DNA of 42,833 bases, taken from NCBI GenBank assembly GCA_013373245.1, contig JABXID010000005.1, forward strand, positions 1-42,833. Reading direction: 5' to 3'. The position numbers and the translations under genes are program-made. Shown one piece after another: positions 20,901 through 29,287 of this stretch. Numbering within the stretch: the first letter of the stretch is position 1; the number at the start of each line of letters is the position of its first letter. The notes below the pieces were generated by a model. It saw only the letters and a list, made by a program, of their open reading frames with translations, was not told where the DNA came from and did no database searches. Origin of the DNA: Gammaproteobacteria bacterium. GTDB lineage: Bacteria > Pseudomonadota > Gammaproteobacteria > Enterobacterales > Alteromonadaceae.

Positions 20901-21752
20901 GTACTGTTTTGCCAGTAAACACAACTCTTTTAGTTTTGGTACAAGTTCATTAATCACTCGTTCTCTGTGCGTAAACTCATACCTTGGGTGAATTGCTGAT
21001 AGTTTAATAGAAATACCGGGACTTGTTCTTGGTCCTCGACCTTGTGCTACTTTGCCAATTTCGTGAATCGCGTTTACGTATGCATCGTAATACTCTTGCG
21101 CATCTTCCATGTTACGCGCGCCTTCGCCAAGCATATCGTAAGAATAAACATAACCTTTCGATTCTTTTTCTTCGGCACGAGCACAGGCAGCTTCAATGGT
21201 TTCACCCATAACGAACTGTTTACCCATGATTTTCATGGCAAGGTTCATGGCTTTACGGATCACAGGTTCTGACAATTTACCCATGGTACGTTTTACTACA
21301 CCAACTTTATGATTGAACTTAATATCGGCGTACTTGACCATACTGCCGGTCAATAATAACCCCCAACTTGACGCATTTACGAATAACGAATCACTTGCGC
21401 CTAAGTGAGAACTCCATTGACCTTGCGACAACTTGTCGCGAATAAGTGCATCTTGAGTTCTTTTGTCTGGTACGCGCAATAAGGCTTCTGCCAAACACAT
21501 CAGTACAACGCCTTCTTCTGAAGATAAAGAATATTCATTAAGTAATGCGTCTATTCCCCCCATTCCCTCTGATTCTTCACGGATGGTAAGCACCATTTTA
21601 CGAGCGCGCTCCCAGGCTTTGCTGCGCGCCTTCATACTTATTTCAGCTTTAGGCAGTAAATGTTGAATAACGACATCTTCTTCGACTCGATAATAGTCAC
21701 GAATTTTTTGGCGGATTGAACAGTCAGTCATTAAATTGCCATTAAACAACAT
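17964..21752 (-). CDS. putA: Bifunctional proline dehydrogenase / L-glutamate gamma-semialdehyde dehydrogenase (PutA, lacking N-terminal RHH)
   Basis: PRODH region (GARNMEDAQEYYDAY, RLVKGAYWDTEIK), ALDH region (ISPWNFPLAIFIGQ, AETGGQNCMIVDS, SAGQRCSALRVLF), C-terminal extension. Confidence 0.97.
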   Translation of the reverse strand: MLFNGNLMTDCSIRQKIRDYYRVEEDVVIQHLLPKAEISMKARSKAWERARKMVLTIREESEGMGGIDALLNEYSLSSEEGVVLMCLAEALLRVPDKRTQDALIRDKLSQGQWSSHLGASDSLFVNASSWGLLLTGSMVKYADIKFNHKVGVVKRTMGKLSEPVIRKAMNLAMKIMGKQFVMGETIEAACARAEEKESKGYVYSYDMLGEGARNMEDAQEYYDAYVNAIHEIGKVAQGRGPRTSPGISIKLSAIHPRYEFTHRERVINELVPKLKELCLLAKQYDIGLTVDAEESERLDISLDIIELVFSDEDLAGWNGFGLAVQAYQKRALFVIEWLRQLTERVGRKIMVRLVKGAYWDTEIKNAQKDGLEHFPVFTRKSSTDVSYHACANKLLEYRDTIYPQFATHNAYTASIILELAGDDKEGFEFQCLHGMGDTLYDQIVTQQNIQCRVYAPVGEHEDLLAYLVRRLLENGANSSFVNAIVDVEKPVEELLEDPVERTHGLKNIYNNQIQLPIELYGEERLNSKGIDLTDIPQITELKERLDTWFEANSLTGEELQLPFVPVKNPANLEQAVGYHQYATPEQMLVMLDEADNAFAGWSKTDIDSRCKILTDAADALEENMPELIALCIKEAGKVTQDSIDEVREAVDFLRYYAARAKELVEDDRLEARGVVLCISPWNFPLAIFIGQVAAAIVVGNTVIAKPAEQTSLIAKRAIEIMNQCGLPKDVVHTVIAPGSDVGSTLLPDNRIAAVMFTGSTQTGTLISQILAERGGEQVPLIAETGGQNCMIVDSTALPEQVVDDVIASGFQSAGQRCSALRVLFVQEDIADNIIRMIKGAMKELHVGDPAMLSTDVGPVIDQKALDTLNAHAEYMKDNGILHYECELSSEADNGYFFAPKLYEIESIDHLTKEVFGPCVHVIRFKGKEIDKVLEQINSTGFGLTMGVHSRIQQRVADLAQRSRAGNIYVNRNMIGAIVGVQPFGGRGLSGTGPKAGGPNYLPRLMKEVSTPSEDELKLDDPSLETDDKAIITATKLMQKAQAVETNWRLTSLNDRISYVRRLLANIADIEHTQEFADDLDATLATARKQITSVERKMKKPTVLPGPTGESNTLYLEPRGILVCFADKDVTFHYWLMSIVTALSTGNTVIAVVSDVFFEEAIEVEKMFEKTGVSKGIFQVARLKHIQPLLAHEALAGVVIDSKSHRSAYMTHKLAQRSGAILPCITAEYNDNLIQRLVTEKTISVDTTASGGNTSLMTLMDED

Positions 21753-21904
21753 ATTTAGAACCCCTTTGATTGCACATCTATTGATGCATTATAGTTAAAG
21801 AAAGTGCTGAATGATCCACACTATCAAAGATTTGGCGCGGATTCTAATGCAGTTTTTTAAATCGAGACTAATCAAATATTTTGCAGGAAAACAATAAATA
21901 AACT

Positions 21905-21933
21905 AATGCCAAATCCAGACTGGATTTGGCATT
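21905..21933. terminator. Strong hairpin AATGCCAAATCCAG-A-CTGGATTTGGCATT downstream of aldo/keto reductase
   Basis: 14-bp perfect inverted repeat between the putA start and the AKR stop. Confidence 0.5.
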
Positions 21934-21963
21934 GAATAATGAGGTTATATGTTGAGCTAGTAT

Positions 21964-22938
21964 CTAAGGTAATGCCTCGCCTCTGGCTGATACATACAAG
22001 GAATACCAATCTTCTCGGCTCAGTTCAACATTCACTGCTTCAGCACATTGCGCGATCCGTTGCGGATTTGTAGTACCTATTACAGGTTGTATCTGTGCAG
22101 GGTGTCGCATTAACCAAGCTAATACTATCGCTTCTTTGCTCACTTGGTATCGAGTAGCAAGGGCGTCAACCTTAGCTGCAGTATTGTGAATAAAGTCCGG
22201 TTGATTATCTAATGCTCTGCCAGTAAATAAACCTTGGCTTAAGCAGCCCCACGATTGCAATTGCACATTATTTTGTCGGCAATACTCAATAGTACCCGAT
22301 GAAAAATTAACGGCCTTATCGCCTGCACCTAGCGATGTGACACCTTCGTCTAACCAACCTAACTGGGTAAGACTTAATTCCAGTTGATTGACGATCAAAG
22401 GTTGTTCTAATGCAGAGTTCAAAAACTGTAACTGGTGAAGGTGCATATTTGACGCACCAAAATGACGAACCTTACCCTGTTGTTTTAAATGTTCAAACGC
22501 TAAAGCGACCTCTTCTGGCTCTACTAGTGGATCTGGACGGTGCAAAATCAATGTATCAATGTGTTCAACATTGAGGCGTTTCAAAATGCCTTCGGTTGAT
22601 GAAATGATCCAATCTTTTGAGAAGTCATAACGACCCGGGTGTTGTTCATCGGCAAAACGGATACCACATTTAGATTGAATTGAAATTTGGTCTTTTAGTT
22701 CTGGTCGTTGTTTAAGCACTTCTCCAAACACGCGCTCAGCTTTACCACGGGTATATATGTCGGCATGGTCGAATTGGGTAATACCGTGCTCCAATGCAGC
22801 GTCTAGCACTTGGTGTGCTTGATTGATATGGTGTTGCTCAAACGAAGGAGAGTCCCAGTCACCACCTAATCCCATACAGCCATAAACAATTCGACTGGTA
22901 TTATTGAATAAATTTTTAATTGGGTAATTATCTTTCAT
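21964..22938 (-). CDS. Aldo/keto reductase (YdhF-like)
   Basis: YGCMGLGGDWD, ITQFDHADIYTRGKAERVFG, VRHFGASN, QPVIGTTNPQRI. Confidence 0.93.
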   Translation of the reverse strand: MKDNYPIKNLFNNTSRIVYGCMGLGGDWDSPSFEQHHINQAHQVLDAALEHGITQFDHADIYTRGKAERVFGEVLKQRPELKDQISIQSKCGIRFADEQHPGRYDFSKDWIISSTEGILKRLNVEHIDTLILHRPDPLVEPEEVALAFEHLKQQGKVRHFGASNMHLHQLQFLNSALEQPLIVNQLELSLTQLGWLDEGVTSLGAGDKAVNFSSGTIEYCRQNNVQLQSWGCLSQGLFTGRALDNQPDFIHNTAAKVDALATRYQVSKEAIVLAWLMRHPAQIQPVIGTTNPQRIAQCAEAVNVELSREDWYSLYVSARGEALP

Positions 22939-22953
22939 AGTTACTTCTTATGG

Positions 22954-23505
22954 TTAACGCCAAAAATCAACATGTTCTTGTTGTGATTTTTGACGTTTGA
23001 TAAAGGTCTCAGTTTCAGTTGTGCCTAGATACAAAAATCCAACAATTTCGTCTTCTTTTTGCAAATTAAAAGCGTCTCTTACCGACTGCGAATGAGCAAA
23101 ACCACCAGTGCGCCAAATACCGTTGAAGTCTTGAGCAAATGCTGCCATTTGCATATTTTGAATTGCACAAGCAGTCGTTGCGATTTGTTCTACTCGAGGT
23201 ACTTTTTCATGCTCGGTGTATTGGCAGATACCTACTATAACCATAGGAGCACGATATGGCGCTTTTGTCGCTTTTTCCATTTCTGCTTCGGTTTTGCCTT
23301 CTTTCTCCGCCGCCTGTTTGAATATGTTCGACAGTTTATCAAGGCCTGCGTTTTGACAAACGATAAACTTAAAAGGAGACAAATTGGCGTGGTCTGGTGC
23401 TCTAAGTCCTGCATTTAGAATATTATCCAGAACTTCACCTTGAGGTGCAGGTGCACAGAGTTTATTATTTGAAGACCGAGTCAATAGCATTTCAATTGCG
23501 TCCAT
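22954..23505 (-). CDS. Nitroreductase family protein (YdjA-like)
   Basis: RSSNNKLCAPAPQGEVLDNILNAGLRAPDHANLSPFKFIV; WRTGGFAHSQSVRDAF. Confidence 0.92.
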   Translation of the reverse strand: MDAIEMLLTRSSNNKLCAPAPQGEVLDNILNAGLRAPDHANLSPFKFIVCQNAGLDKLSNIFKQAAEKEGKTEAEMEKATKAPYRAPMVIVGICQYTEHEKVPRVEQIATTACAIQNMQMAAFAQDFNGIWRTGGFAHSQSVRDAFNLQKEDEIVGFLYLGTTETETFIKRQKSQQEHVDFWR

Positions 23506-23587
23506 TAGTATTCCTCAAGCTATAAAAGAAACCTTATGGTATCGACTTTTAAACTAAGTCTCAGCCTTTATTTTGTATACACTTACT

Positions 23588-24211
23588 TTAGCGAAAACGT
23601 TTGGCCAAATAATAATCGGCACTGACGAAACGGCCACCACCACTAAACAATAAAACTAAACACATAATGAAATAAGTAATCGCAAATTCGATGCCATTAT
23701 TCAAAATAGTGACTGAGCCACTGCTCGTTAGCCAATCGTAGTTACCGTATTCTTGCAATATTTGCAGCGCCATCTGTTTTTTCTCTGCTGAAGCCATAAT
23801 TGATTCATTGTATAAAATTGTGCCATCGGCCAACCAACTGCTTGAATCGGCAATCGCTAGCCAGCCGTTTTCAATATGAACCGTTACCGCCGCCACTAAC
23901 ATGGTAACCATCAGTGGAATGGAAATTAACCGAGTGAATAAACCAAACAATAATAACCAACCGCCTATAAACTCGGTACCCGCTGCCAAACTGACCATAA
24001 ACTCAGGAAATGGCAAACCCAGCCCCCACTCATGATTGCCAAACCACGAAACGGTATCTTCGAAATTTTGCAATTTGTTCCAACCGGCTTGCATAAAAAC
24101 AGGTGCCAAATAAAGGCGCAAAAATAATGATGGTAGTCCATCAGCGTATTTAATTTTATTTAATGTTAACTGGTACGTTTGAAATACGACGGCGAAGTTC
24201 ATAAACGGCAA
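23588..24211 (-). CDS. DoxX family membrane protein
   Basis: LRLYLAPVFMQAGWNKLQNFEDTVSWF, AAGTEFIGGWLLLFGLFTRL. Confidence 0.87.
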   Translation of the reverse strand: MPFMNFAVVFQTYQLTLNKIKYADGLPSLFLRLYLAPVFMQAGWNKLQNFEDTVSWFGNHEWGLGLPFPEFMVSLAAGTEFIGGWLLLFGLFTRLISIPLMVTMLVAAVTVHIENGWLAIADSSSWLADGTILYNESIMASAEKKQMALQILQEYGNYDWLTSSGSVTILNNGIEFAITYFIMCLVLLFSGGGRFVSADYYLAKRFR

Positions 24212-24300
24212 ACCTTAGTAATTGACGAGGGATATTGTTAGGTTATAAATTAGAACGGTGTTGAGTACGAAATATTTCACAACGTTTGAAGGTTTTTATC

Positions 24301-24504
24301 ATGAACGAGCGCAGCAAATCCCTCGAAGCCATAGAAAAACAAGAACGTTTGCAACGAGCTAAAAATAAATTCCAACTGCTCCGTCGCCAAATCAATCAAA
24401 ATAAAAACAACCGGCACAAACTTTTAGCTCTGGTACAAGAGTATGTATCACAGCGTCCTGAAGTGACCGTTCAGATAATTCAAAAATGGATAGCGGAAAA
24501 GTAA
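24301..24504 (+). CDS. Small basic helical protein of unknown function
   Basis: MNERSKSLEAIEKQERLQRAKNKFQLLRRQINQNKNNRHKLLALVQEYVSQRPEVTVQIIQKWIAEK; listed ORF starts at 24286 with MKVFI. Confidence 0.6.
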   Translation: MNERSKSLEAIEKQERLQRAKNKFQLLRRQINQNKNNRHKLLALVQEYVSQRPEVTVQIIQKWIAEK

Positions 24505-24592
24505 TCCTTGCAACTATCTTTGCTTATTTTGTCATTTCCACTAAAATCGCCGCCTTAAGTCTCAACGCTACTAACACAAATCGAGTATTTTC

Positions 24593-25774
24593 ATGCCTTC
24601 TATTTATATCAAAGCCGACCGAGTTAAAGCGGTAAAACGCAAACACCCTTGGATCTTTTCGAAAGCTATTAAGAAAGTAGAGGGTAACCCAAAACTTGGC
24701 GAAACCATTGATATACTCAGCGATGATGGCACTTGGTTAGCCAAAGGCGCTTATTCACCGCATTCACAAATTCGTGCTCGTATTTGGAGTTTTCAAGACG
24801 AAAACATCGATAGTGAGTTTTTTATTAAAAGAATTCAACGAGCTAAGGCAATCCGCTCACCTATAATCGAACGCGGTGGATTAACAGGCTATCGTCTGTT
24901 TGCGGCAGAGTCAGATGGCGTACCTGGCTTAACGGTAGATGTATTTGATACTACATTGGTATGTCAAATCTTAAGCGCTGGTGCAGAGTTCCAGCGAGAG
25001 AATATCTTTGCTGCGCTAAAACAAGAGTTTCCTGGACACAATATTTATGAGCGTTCCGATGTCGATGTTCGTGGTAAAGAAGGTATTAAAAAGTCACAAG
25101 GGTTGATTCATGGCGAACTGCCCTCGCCGATTATTATCGAAGAAAATGGCATTAAAGCCTTCGTTGATGTAGAAAAAGGTCATAAAACCGGTTTTTACCT
25201 TGATCAAAGAGACAGTCGCGCAGCGCTTGAAAAATACGTAACAGGCAAAACAGTGCTTAACTGCTTTAGTTATACCGGCACGTTTGGTTTATACGCGCTT
25301 AGAGGCGGTGCCAATCATGTGACACAAGTTGATGTTTCTGAAGATGCTTTGGCAATTGCTAAACAAAACGTTGAGTTAAACAAACTCGATTTAAACAAAG
25401 TCACTTTTGAACAAAAAGACGTTTTTAAGTTGTTGCGTGAATATCGAGCACAAGGCACAAAATTCGATGTTATCGTAATGGACCCGCCTAAATTTGCCGA
25501 GTCAAAAGCGCAATTACGCGGTGCGTGTCGCGGTTATAAAGACATTAATATGATCGCTATGCAGTTATTAAATCCAGGCGGTTATTTATTAACGTTCTCA
25601 TGTTCTGGTTTGATGGAGCAGAATCTGTTTCAAAAAATCATTGCAGATGCAGCGTTAGATGCCAATAGAGATATGGTGTTTGTCGAAAAGTTATCACAAG
25701 CACAAGATCACGTGATTGGCAGTGCTTATCCAGAAGGTTTTTACCTAAAAGGATTTGTTTGTCAGGTATTTTGA
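24593..25774 (+). CDS. rlmI: 23S rRNA m5C1962 methyltransferase
   Basis: PUA-like N-terminus ([17 protein letters not shown]), [30 protein letters not shown]. Confidence 0.95.
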   Translation: MPSIYIKADRVKAVKRKHPWIFSKAIKKVEGNPKLGETIDILSDDGTWLAKGAYSPHSQIRARIWSFQDENIDSEFFIKRIQRAKAIRSPIIERGGLTGYRLFAAESDGVPGLTVDVFDTTLVCQILSAGAEFQRENIFAALKQEFPGHNIYERSDVDVRGKEGIKKSQGLIHGELPSPIIIEENGIKAFVDVEKGHKTGFYLDQRDSRAALEKYVTGKTVLNCFSYTGTFGLYALRGGANHVTQVDVSEDALAIAKQNVELNKLDLNKVTFEQKDVFKLLREYRAQGTKFDVIVMDPPKFAESKAQLRGACRGYKDINMIAMQLLNPGGYLLTFSCSGLMEQNLFQKIIADAALDANRDMVFVEKLSQAQDHVIGSAYPEGFYLKGFVCQVF

Positions 25775-25809
25775 TAATAAGTAACTAAACATCGAATTGT
25801 ATAAAATTT

Positions 25810-25842
25810 ATGGCTGGTGTTATTCTTCAGCCATTGTCTTTT
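25810..25842 (+). terminator. Terminator of rlmI
   Basis: ATGGCTG...CAGCCAT stem followed by TGTCTTTTT. Confidence 0.6.
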
Positions 25843-27713
25843 TAGTCGTCTTGTAAATCAAAACGGATCTTCTCGCCCTTGCCTGTGATCAAACTGTATT
25901 CAGTTAAATACCCATCTCTATTTAGACCAACGTAACCAGCAGCAGATTGGCTGTGAAGGTGCCTCGTTAACTTGCTCGTCACTGAAACTCGATGATGATT
26001 AATCGCCATCTTTCGACGTTTGGTGAACCAATTTAATAAACTGTGCTCTGAATATAAAAAGCGATCAATGTAATCAAAAAACTTAATTAATCCCTGTGGA
26101 AATTCGTTTTTAAAGCCACTGCAAGTCAATTGCCAAATTTTATCAGTATCTGAGCTAAACCGACGTTGCGCGGAAAAGCAAAATGAATAATGTACATCGC
26201 CTGATAAAATTATCACTTCATTGGGGGCGTCGTCGTGGCGAAGCATATTCATCAACTTTCGAGCAGAGCCTTGATGAGCCATCCAGTTTTCTACGTCCAC
26301 CAGCAACTCTTGTCCGATCATTTCACAGCCGCTTTGCACCACTTCAATCGATTTAACGCCAAATACAGGCGCTGCAGATACTACTAATACGGAGTTTTGT
26401 GGTTTATAAAGTTGTTGTTCTAACTGCTCTAATCTTGGCCAGTCCATCAAACCACTCGGGTTTTTAGTGGATGTTTCCGAACGCCATCGGTGAGTTCGGG
26501 TATCCAGTACAACAATGCGTGGACTGGTCTCAACTTCATAATGCCATTCGTTGTGTTCGAACAAAACATCGGTAAGCGCGTTGTCTGCAAAGTCTCTTTT
26601 TTTGCCGACTCGCTTAATCTCGTCTAATAAATCTTGTGTTTGCTCAGGGCAATTGCCCCAACCTTGGAATAAGGTATAGGACAATAGTGCATCGCGGATC
26701 ATGTGTTTAGTAATTCGGTTGCCATAAACATGCTCTTCCCAATCCGCCGTTAAGTTCCAGTCATCTGTAACGTCGTGATCGTCAAAAATCATTAATGTCG
26801 CGGTGTTTGCTAACAGAACTTCAAAATTGGGCAGCGATCCTACAAATCCTTCAATATGTTTCAGCTCTTTTAAATACAACAGCTTATCTTTTTCTATCAA
26901 CTGTTTTGGCGCTTGATGCACTTCATCGGTAACTAACTGCCAACAGTTAAAAGACCAAGTTAGTAAATAACAGGCAAAAAACTCATCAAGACCAATTAAG
27001 TGATTATCATGATAACGGGCAGATATAATGTCGTTTCCGTGCCAAAATTTAGACCACCGAGACTGCTGTTCTTTTTTTGGTAACAATTGACTGCGCTGAT
27101 ACATGGAATGACGCCAATCAAGCTGTTGTTTTGATATAGCGCCTAATTCGTGCGTTGCAGAATACAGTCCTAATTTTTTACTTAGGGTCTGGATAGCTAC
27201 CAACATGGGTCCTGCAACGTCGTCGGCGTAAATTTGGTCGCCCGACATGATCAGGTAATCGGGTCTTTTTATTGTTTTGTTATTAACTTGTTGGGTCGTT
27301 GCATCTAGGGCATCTGGCGCAAAGTGATGTGGCTTTCGACAAGAGCCTTGTAAAACAGAGCTCAACTGCTCCGTCACCTTAAAGTTCGGGGCGGTGTCCT
27401 CATTAAAAGTTCGATTACTTAAGTCCAAGGCAATGGGCTTGTCTGAAAACTCAACGTCAGCTTTTAATAGGTGATAATAAATCTTTGTATTATTTGGAAA
27501 GCCTTGCTTAATATGACAAAGAAACTGGTTAACAAAACAATGTTTACCTACTTGGACTGATTGGAATTCGGACTTCACAACAATATCGGTCGGGCTCTCT
27601 GTTGACGATAAACTCCCCGCCTGTAATTGAATTTGATATTTGTATTTTTGACTGGTGACAAACCAAATAACTGCTTGTTTAGATTCTACTTTGCGTACGA
27701 ATGGACCACACAA
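25842..27713 (-). CDS. PhoD-like alkaline phosphatase / metallophosphatase family protein
   Basis: PDYLIMSGDQIYADD, IFDDHDVTDDWNL, VIILSGDVHYSF, VVLDTRTHRW. Confidence 0.87.
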   Translation of the reverse strand: MCGPFVRKVESKQAVIWFVTSQKYKYQIQLQAGSLSSTESPTDIVVKSEFQSVQVGKHCFVNQFLCHIKQGFPNNTKIYYHLLKADVEFSDKPIALDLSNRTFNEDTAPNFKVTEQLSSVLQGSCRKPHHFAPDALDATTQQVNNKTIKRPDYLIMSGDQIYADDVAGPMLVAIQTLSKKLGLYSATHELGAISKQQLDWRHSMYQRSQLLPKKEQQSRWSKFWHGNDIISARYHDNHLIGLDEFFACYLLTWSFNCWQLVTDEVHQAPKQLIEKDKLLYLKELKHIEGFVGSLPNFEVLLANTATLMIFDDHDVTDDWNLTADWEEHVYGNRITKHMIRDALLSYTLFQGWGNCPEQTQDLLDEIKRVGKKRDFADNALTDVLFEHNEWHYEVETSPRIVVLDTRTHRWRSETSTKNPSGLMDWPRLEQLEQQLYKPQNSVLVVSAAPVFGVKSIEVVQSGCEMIGQELLVDVENWMAHQGSARKLMNMLRHDDAPNEVIILSGDVHYSFCFSAQRRFSSDTDKIWQLTCSGFKNEFPQGLIKFFDYIDRFLYSEHSLLNWFTKRRKMAINHHRVSVTSKLTRHLHSQSAAGYVGLNRDGYLTEYSLITGKGEKIRFDLQDD

Positions 27714-27749
27714 TAGTTCTGGCAGAGTGTTATTGACTGAGATAATGGG

Positions 27750-27905
27750 TTACCTCTGTTTATTGTTACTAAACATTAAATACAATACGGTGAATGGGCC
27801 AAAACATAAGCCGTTAAAAAACCAAGTGTAATAATTTTGGTGTTTGGCGGCAGCAATCAAGGCTGATAACACGCCACACAGTAATATAAAAATGAAAAAC
27901 GTCAT
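27750..27905 (-). CDS. Small (51 aa) hydrophobic membrane protein, absent from supplied ORF track
   Basis: Translation of minus strand 27905-27750: MTFFIFILLCGVLSALIAAAKHQNYYTWFFNGLCFGPFTVLYLMFSNNKQR*; two predicted TM stretches, 36 bp upstream of the PhoD-like ORF on the same strand. Confidence 0.65.
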   Translation of the reverse strand: MTFFIFILLCGVLSALIAAAKHQNYYTWFFNGLCFGPFTVLYLMFSNNKQR

Positions 27906-27999
27906 AAACTCATACCTCTCAGCTCATCAAGCCCTATTCACTTTATATCAACAAGTGGCGTTATCAAACAAATCCACAATTGTTACAAGTTATTATAAT

Positions 28000-28261
28000 A
28001 TACCAATTATCATAAATATTTAGTCACCCAGCGCCATTTCAGAGCTTTTAGTTCGAGGCGCTTGAATGCAGTAATACTGGACGTCTTTCAAATTCAAGCA
28101 ACAAAGAAATAGAAGCTCTGAAAGACGTCTTCGATGGGTCTAAAAAGCATTAATACGGCTTCACAAGATTTTGATGTAGAACGACTATACCTTCAATCTT
28201 GTTCCTTGTCTTAATGCTTTTTAGTTCCCACTGGCTGACTAAATATTTATGACGATTGGTA
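28000..28261. mobile_element. MITE-like element, 26-bp TIRs, strongly structured interior
   Basis: TACCAATTATCATAAATATTTAGTCA (28001-28026) versus reverse complement of 28236-28261 TACCAATCGTCATAAATATTTAGTCA (24/26); internal inverted repeats TTTCAGAGCTT, GACGTCTTTCA/TGAAAGACGTC and CTAAAAAGCATTAA/TTAATGCTTTTTAG. Confidence 0.78.
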
Positions 28262-29137
28262 TTAAGCCAATCTTCCGCTCTGATAATCACGAAGTGCGGT
28301 TTCGATTTCTTCAGCAGTGTTCATCACAAACGGGCCATATTGTACGATTGGTTCACCTATAGGTTTTGCAACCGCAAGCAACACACCGGTGTTTTCAGCC
28401 ATGGTTAGTTTAATACTACTTTCATCTTGCTCTGAAGTTGTTGATATTTCAGCGATGTGAGTTTCATTGATAGTTTTACCTTCTGCTTCGACAGAACCTT
28501 GGTATACGTATAAGTAGCCTTGTGCGTCCGTATCTATCTTTATCGGCAAAGCCGACTTTTCTGCGTTAGTTAGATCATAAATTTGTAGATCAATATCATC
28601 ACGTTTAACAGGTCCAGTCTCATCACTGTTGTTAAACTTACCAGCAATAAGCTTTACTTGGGCTGAGGTGATTTTGCCATCCTCTTGATTGTTTAAGTTT
28701 AACGTTGGGATATCTGTTCTCTCTATATCAACGTAACTGGCATCCACCATTTTTTCTGTCGAAGGTAGGTTAATCCATAGCTGAAATCCCCATAATAACC
28801 CTTGATCTTGTTTAGGCGTTTCGGAATGTATAATGCCCTTACCCGCCGTCATGTACTGCACACCACCAGAGTTTATTAAACCGTGTCCACCCGTTGAATC
28901 ATTATGCTCCATACTGCCGTGCATTAAATAAGTTAACGTCTCAAAGCCGCGATGTGGATGGGGTGGAAACCCAGCAATATAATCATTCGGGTCGTCTGAC
29001 TTAATTTCATCCAGCATTAAAAAAGGGTCTATGTATTTCAGAGCTGGTTGTCCAAGCGCTCGGGTTAAATTTACACCTGCGCCGTCGCTTGCGGGCATTC
29101 CCTTTAGTACTTTGTTTATACGGTTACTCATTTTCAA
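28262..29137 (-). CDS. Pirin family protein
   Basis: FPPHPHRGFETLTYLMHGSMEHNDSTGGHGLINSGGVQYMTAGKGIIHSE. Confidence 0.95.
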   Translation of the reverse strand: MKMSNRINKVLKGMPASDGAGVNLTRALGQPALKYIDPFLMLDEIKSDDPNDYIAGFPPHPHRGFETLTYLMHGSMEHNDSTGGHGLINSGGVQYMTAGKGIIHSETPKQDQGLLWGFQLWINLPSTEKMVDASYVDIERTDIPTLNLNNQEDGKITSAQVKLIAGKFNNSDETGPVKRDDIDLQIYDLTNAEKSALPIKIDTDAQGYLYVYQGSVEAEGKTINETHIAEISTTSEQDESSIKLTMAENTGVLLAVAKPIGEPIVQYGPFVMNTAEEIETALRDYQSGRLA

Positions 29138-29287
29138 TCCACTTTATTAATTTCATACGAGTCTAATACGTTAACGATACGGAGATTTGATTACTTTTCA
29201 AATAATTTTCTTCACGGTTTTAATTCTTATTCTATAGTTAGTGCAAGCCAGTGGTAAAAATATAAATCACCTAAAAATTATTAAGTT

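Noticed and set aside
21771-21789. TGCACATCTATTGATGCA inverted repeat upstream of putA
   Set aside because: Arms are imperfect and AT-rich; not distinguishable from chance.
26297-26304. Single E. coli Chi octamer (CCACCAGC = GCTGGTGG on minus strand) in the PhoD-like gene
   Set aside because: A single occurrence is expected by chance and the Chi sequence of this organism is unknown.
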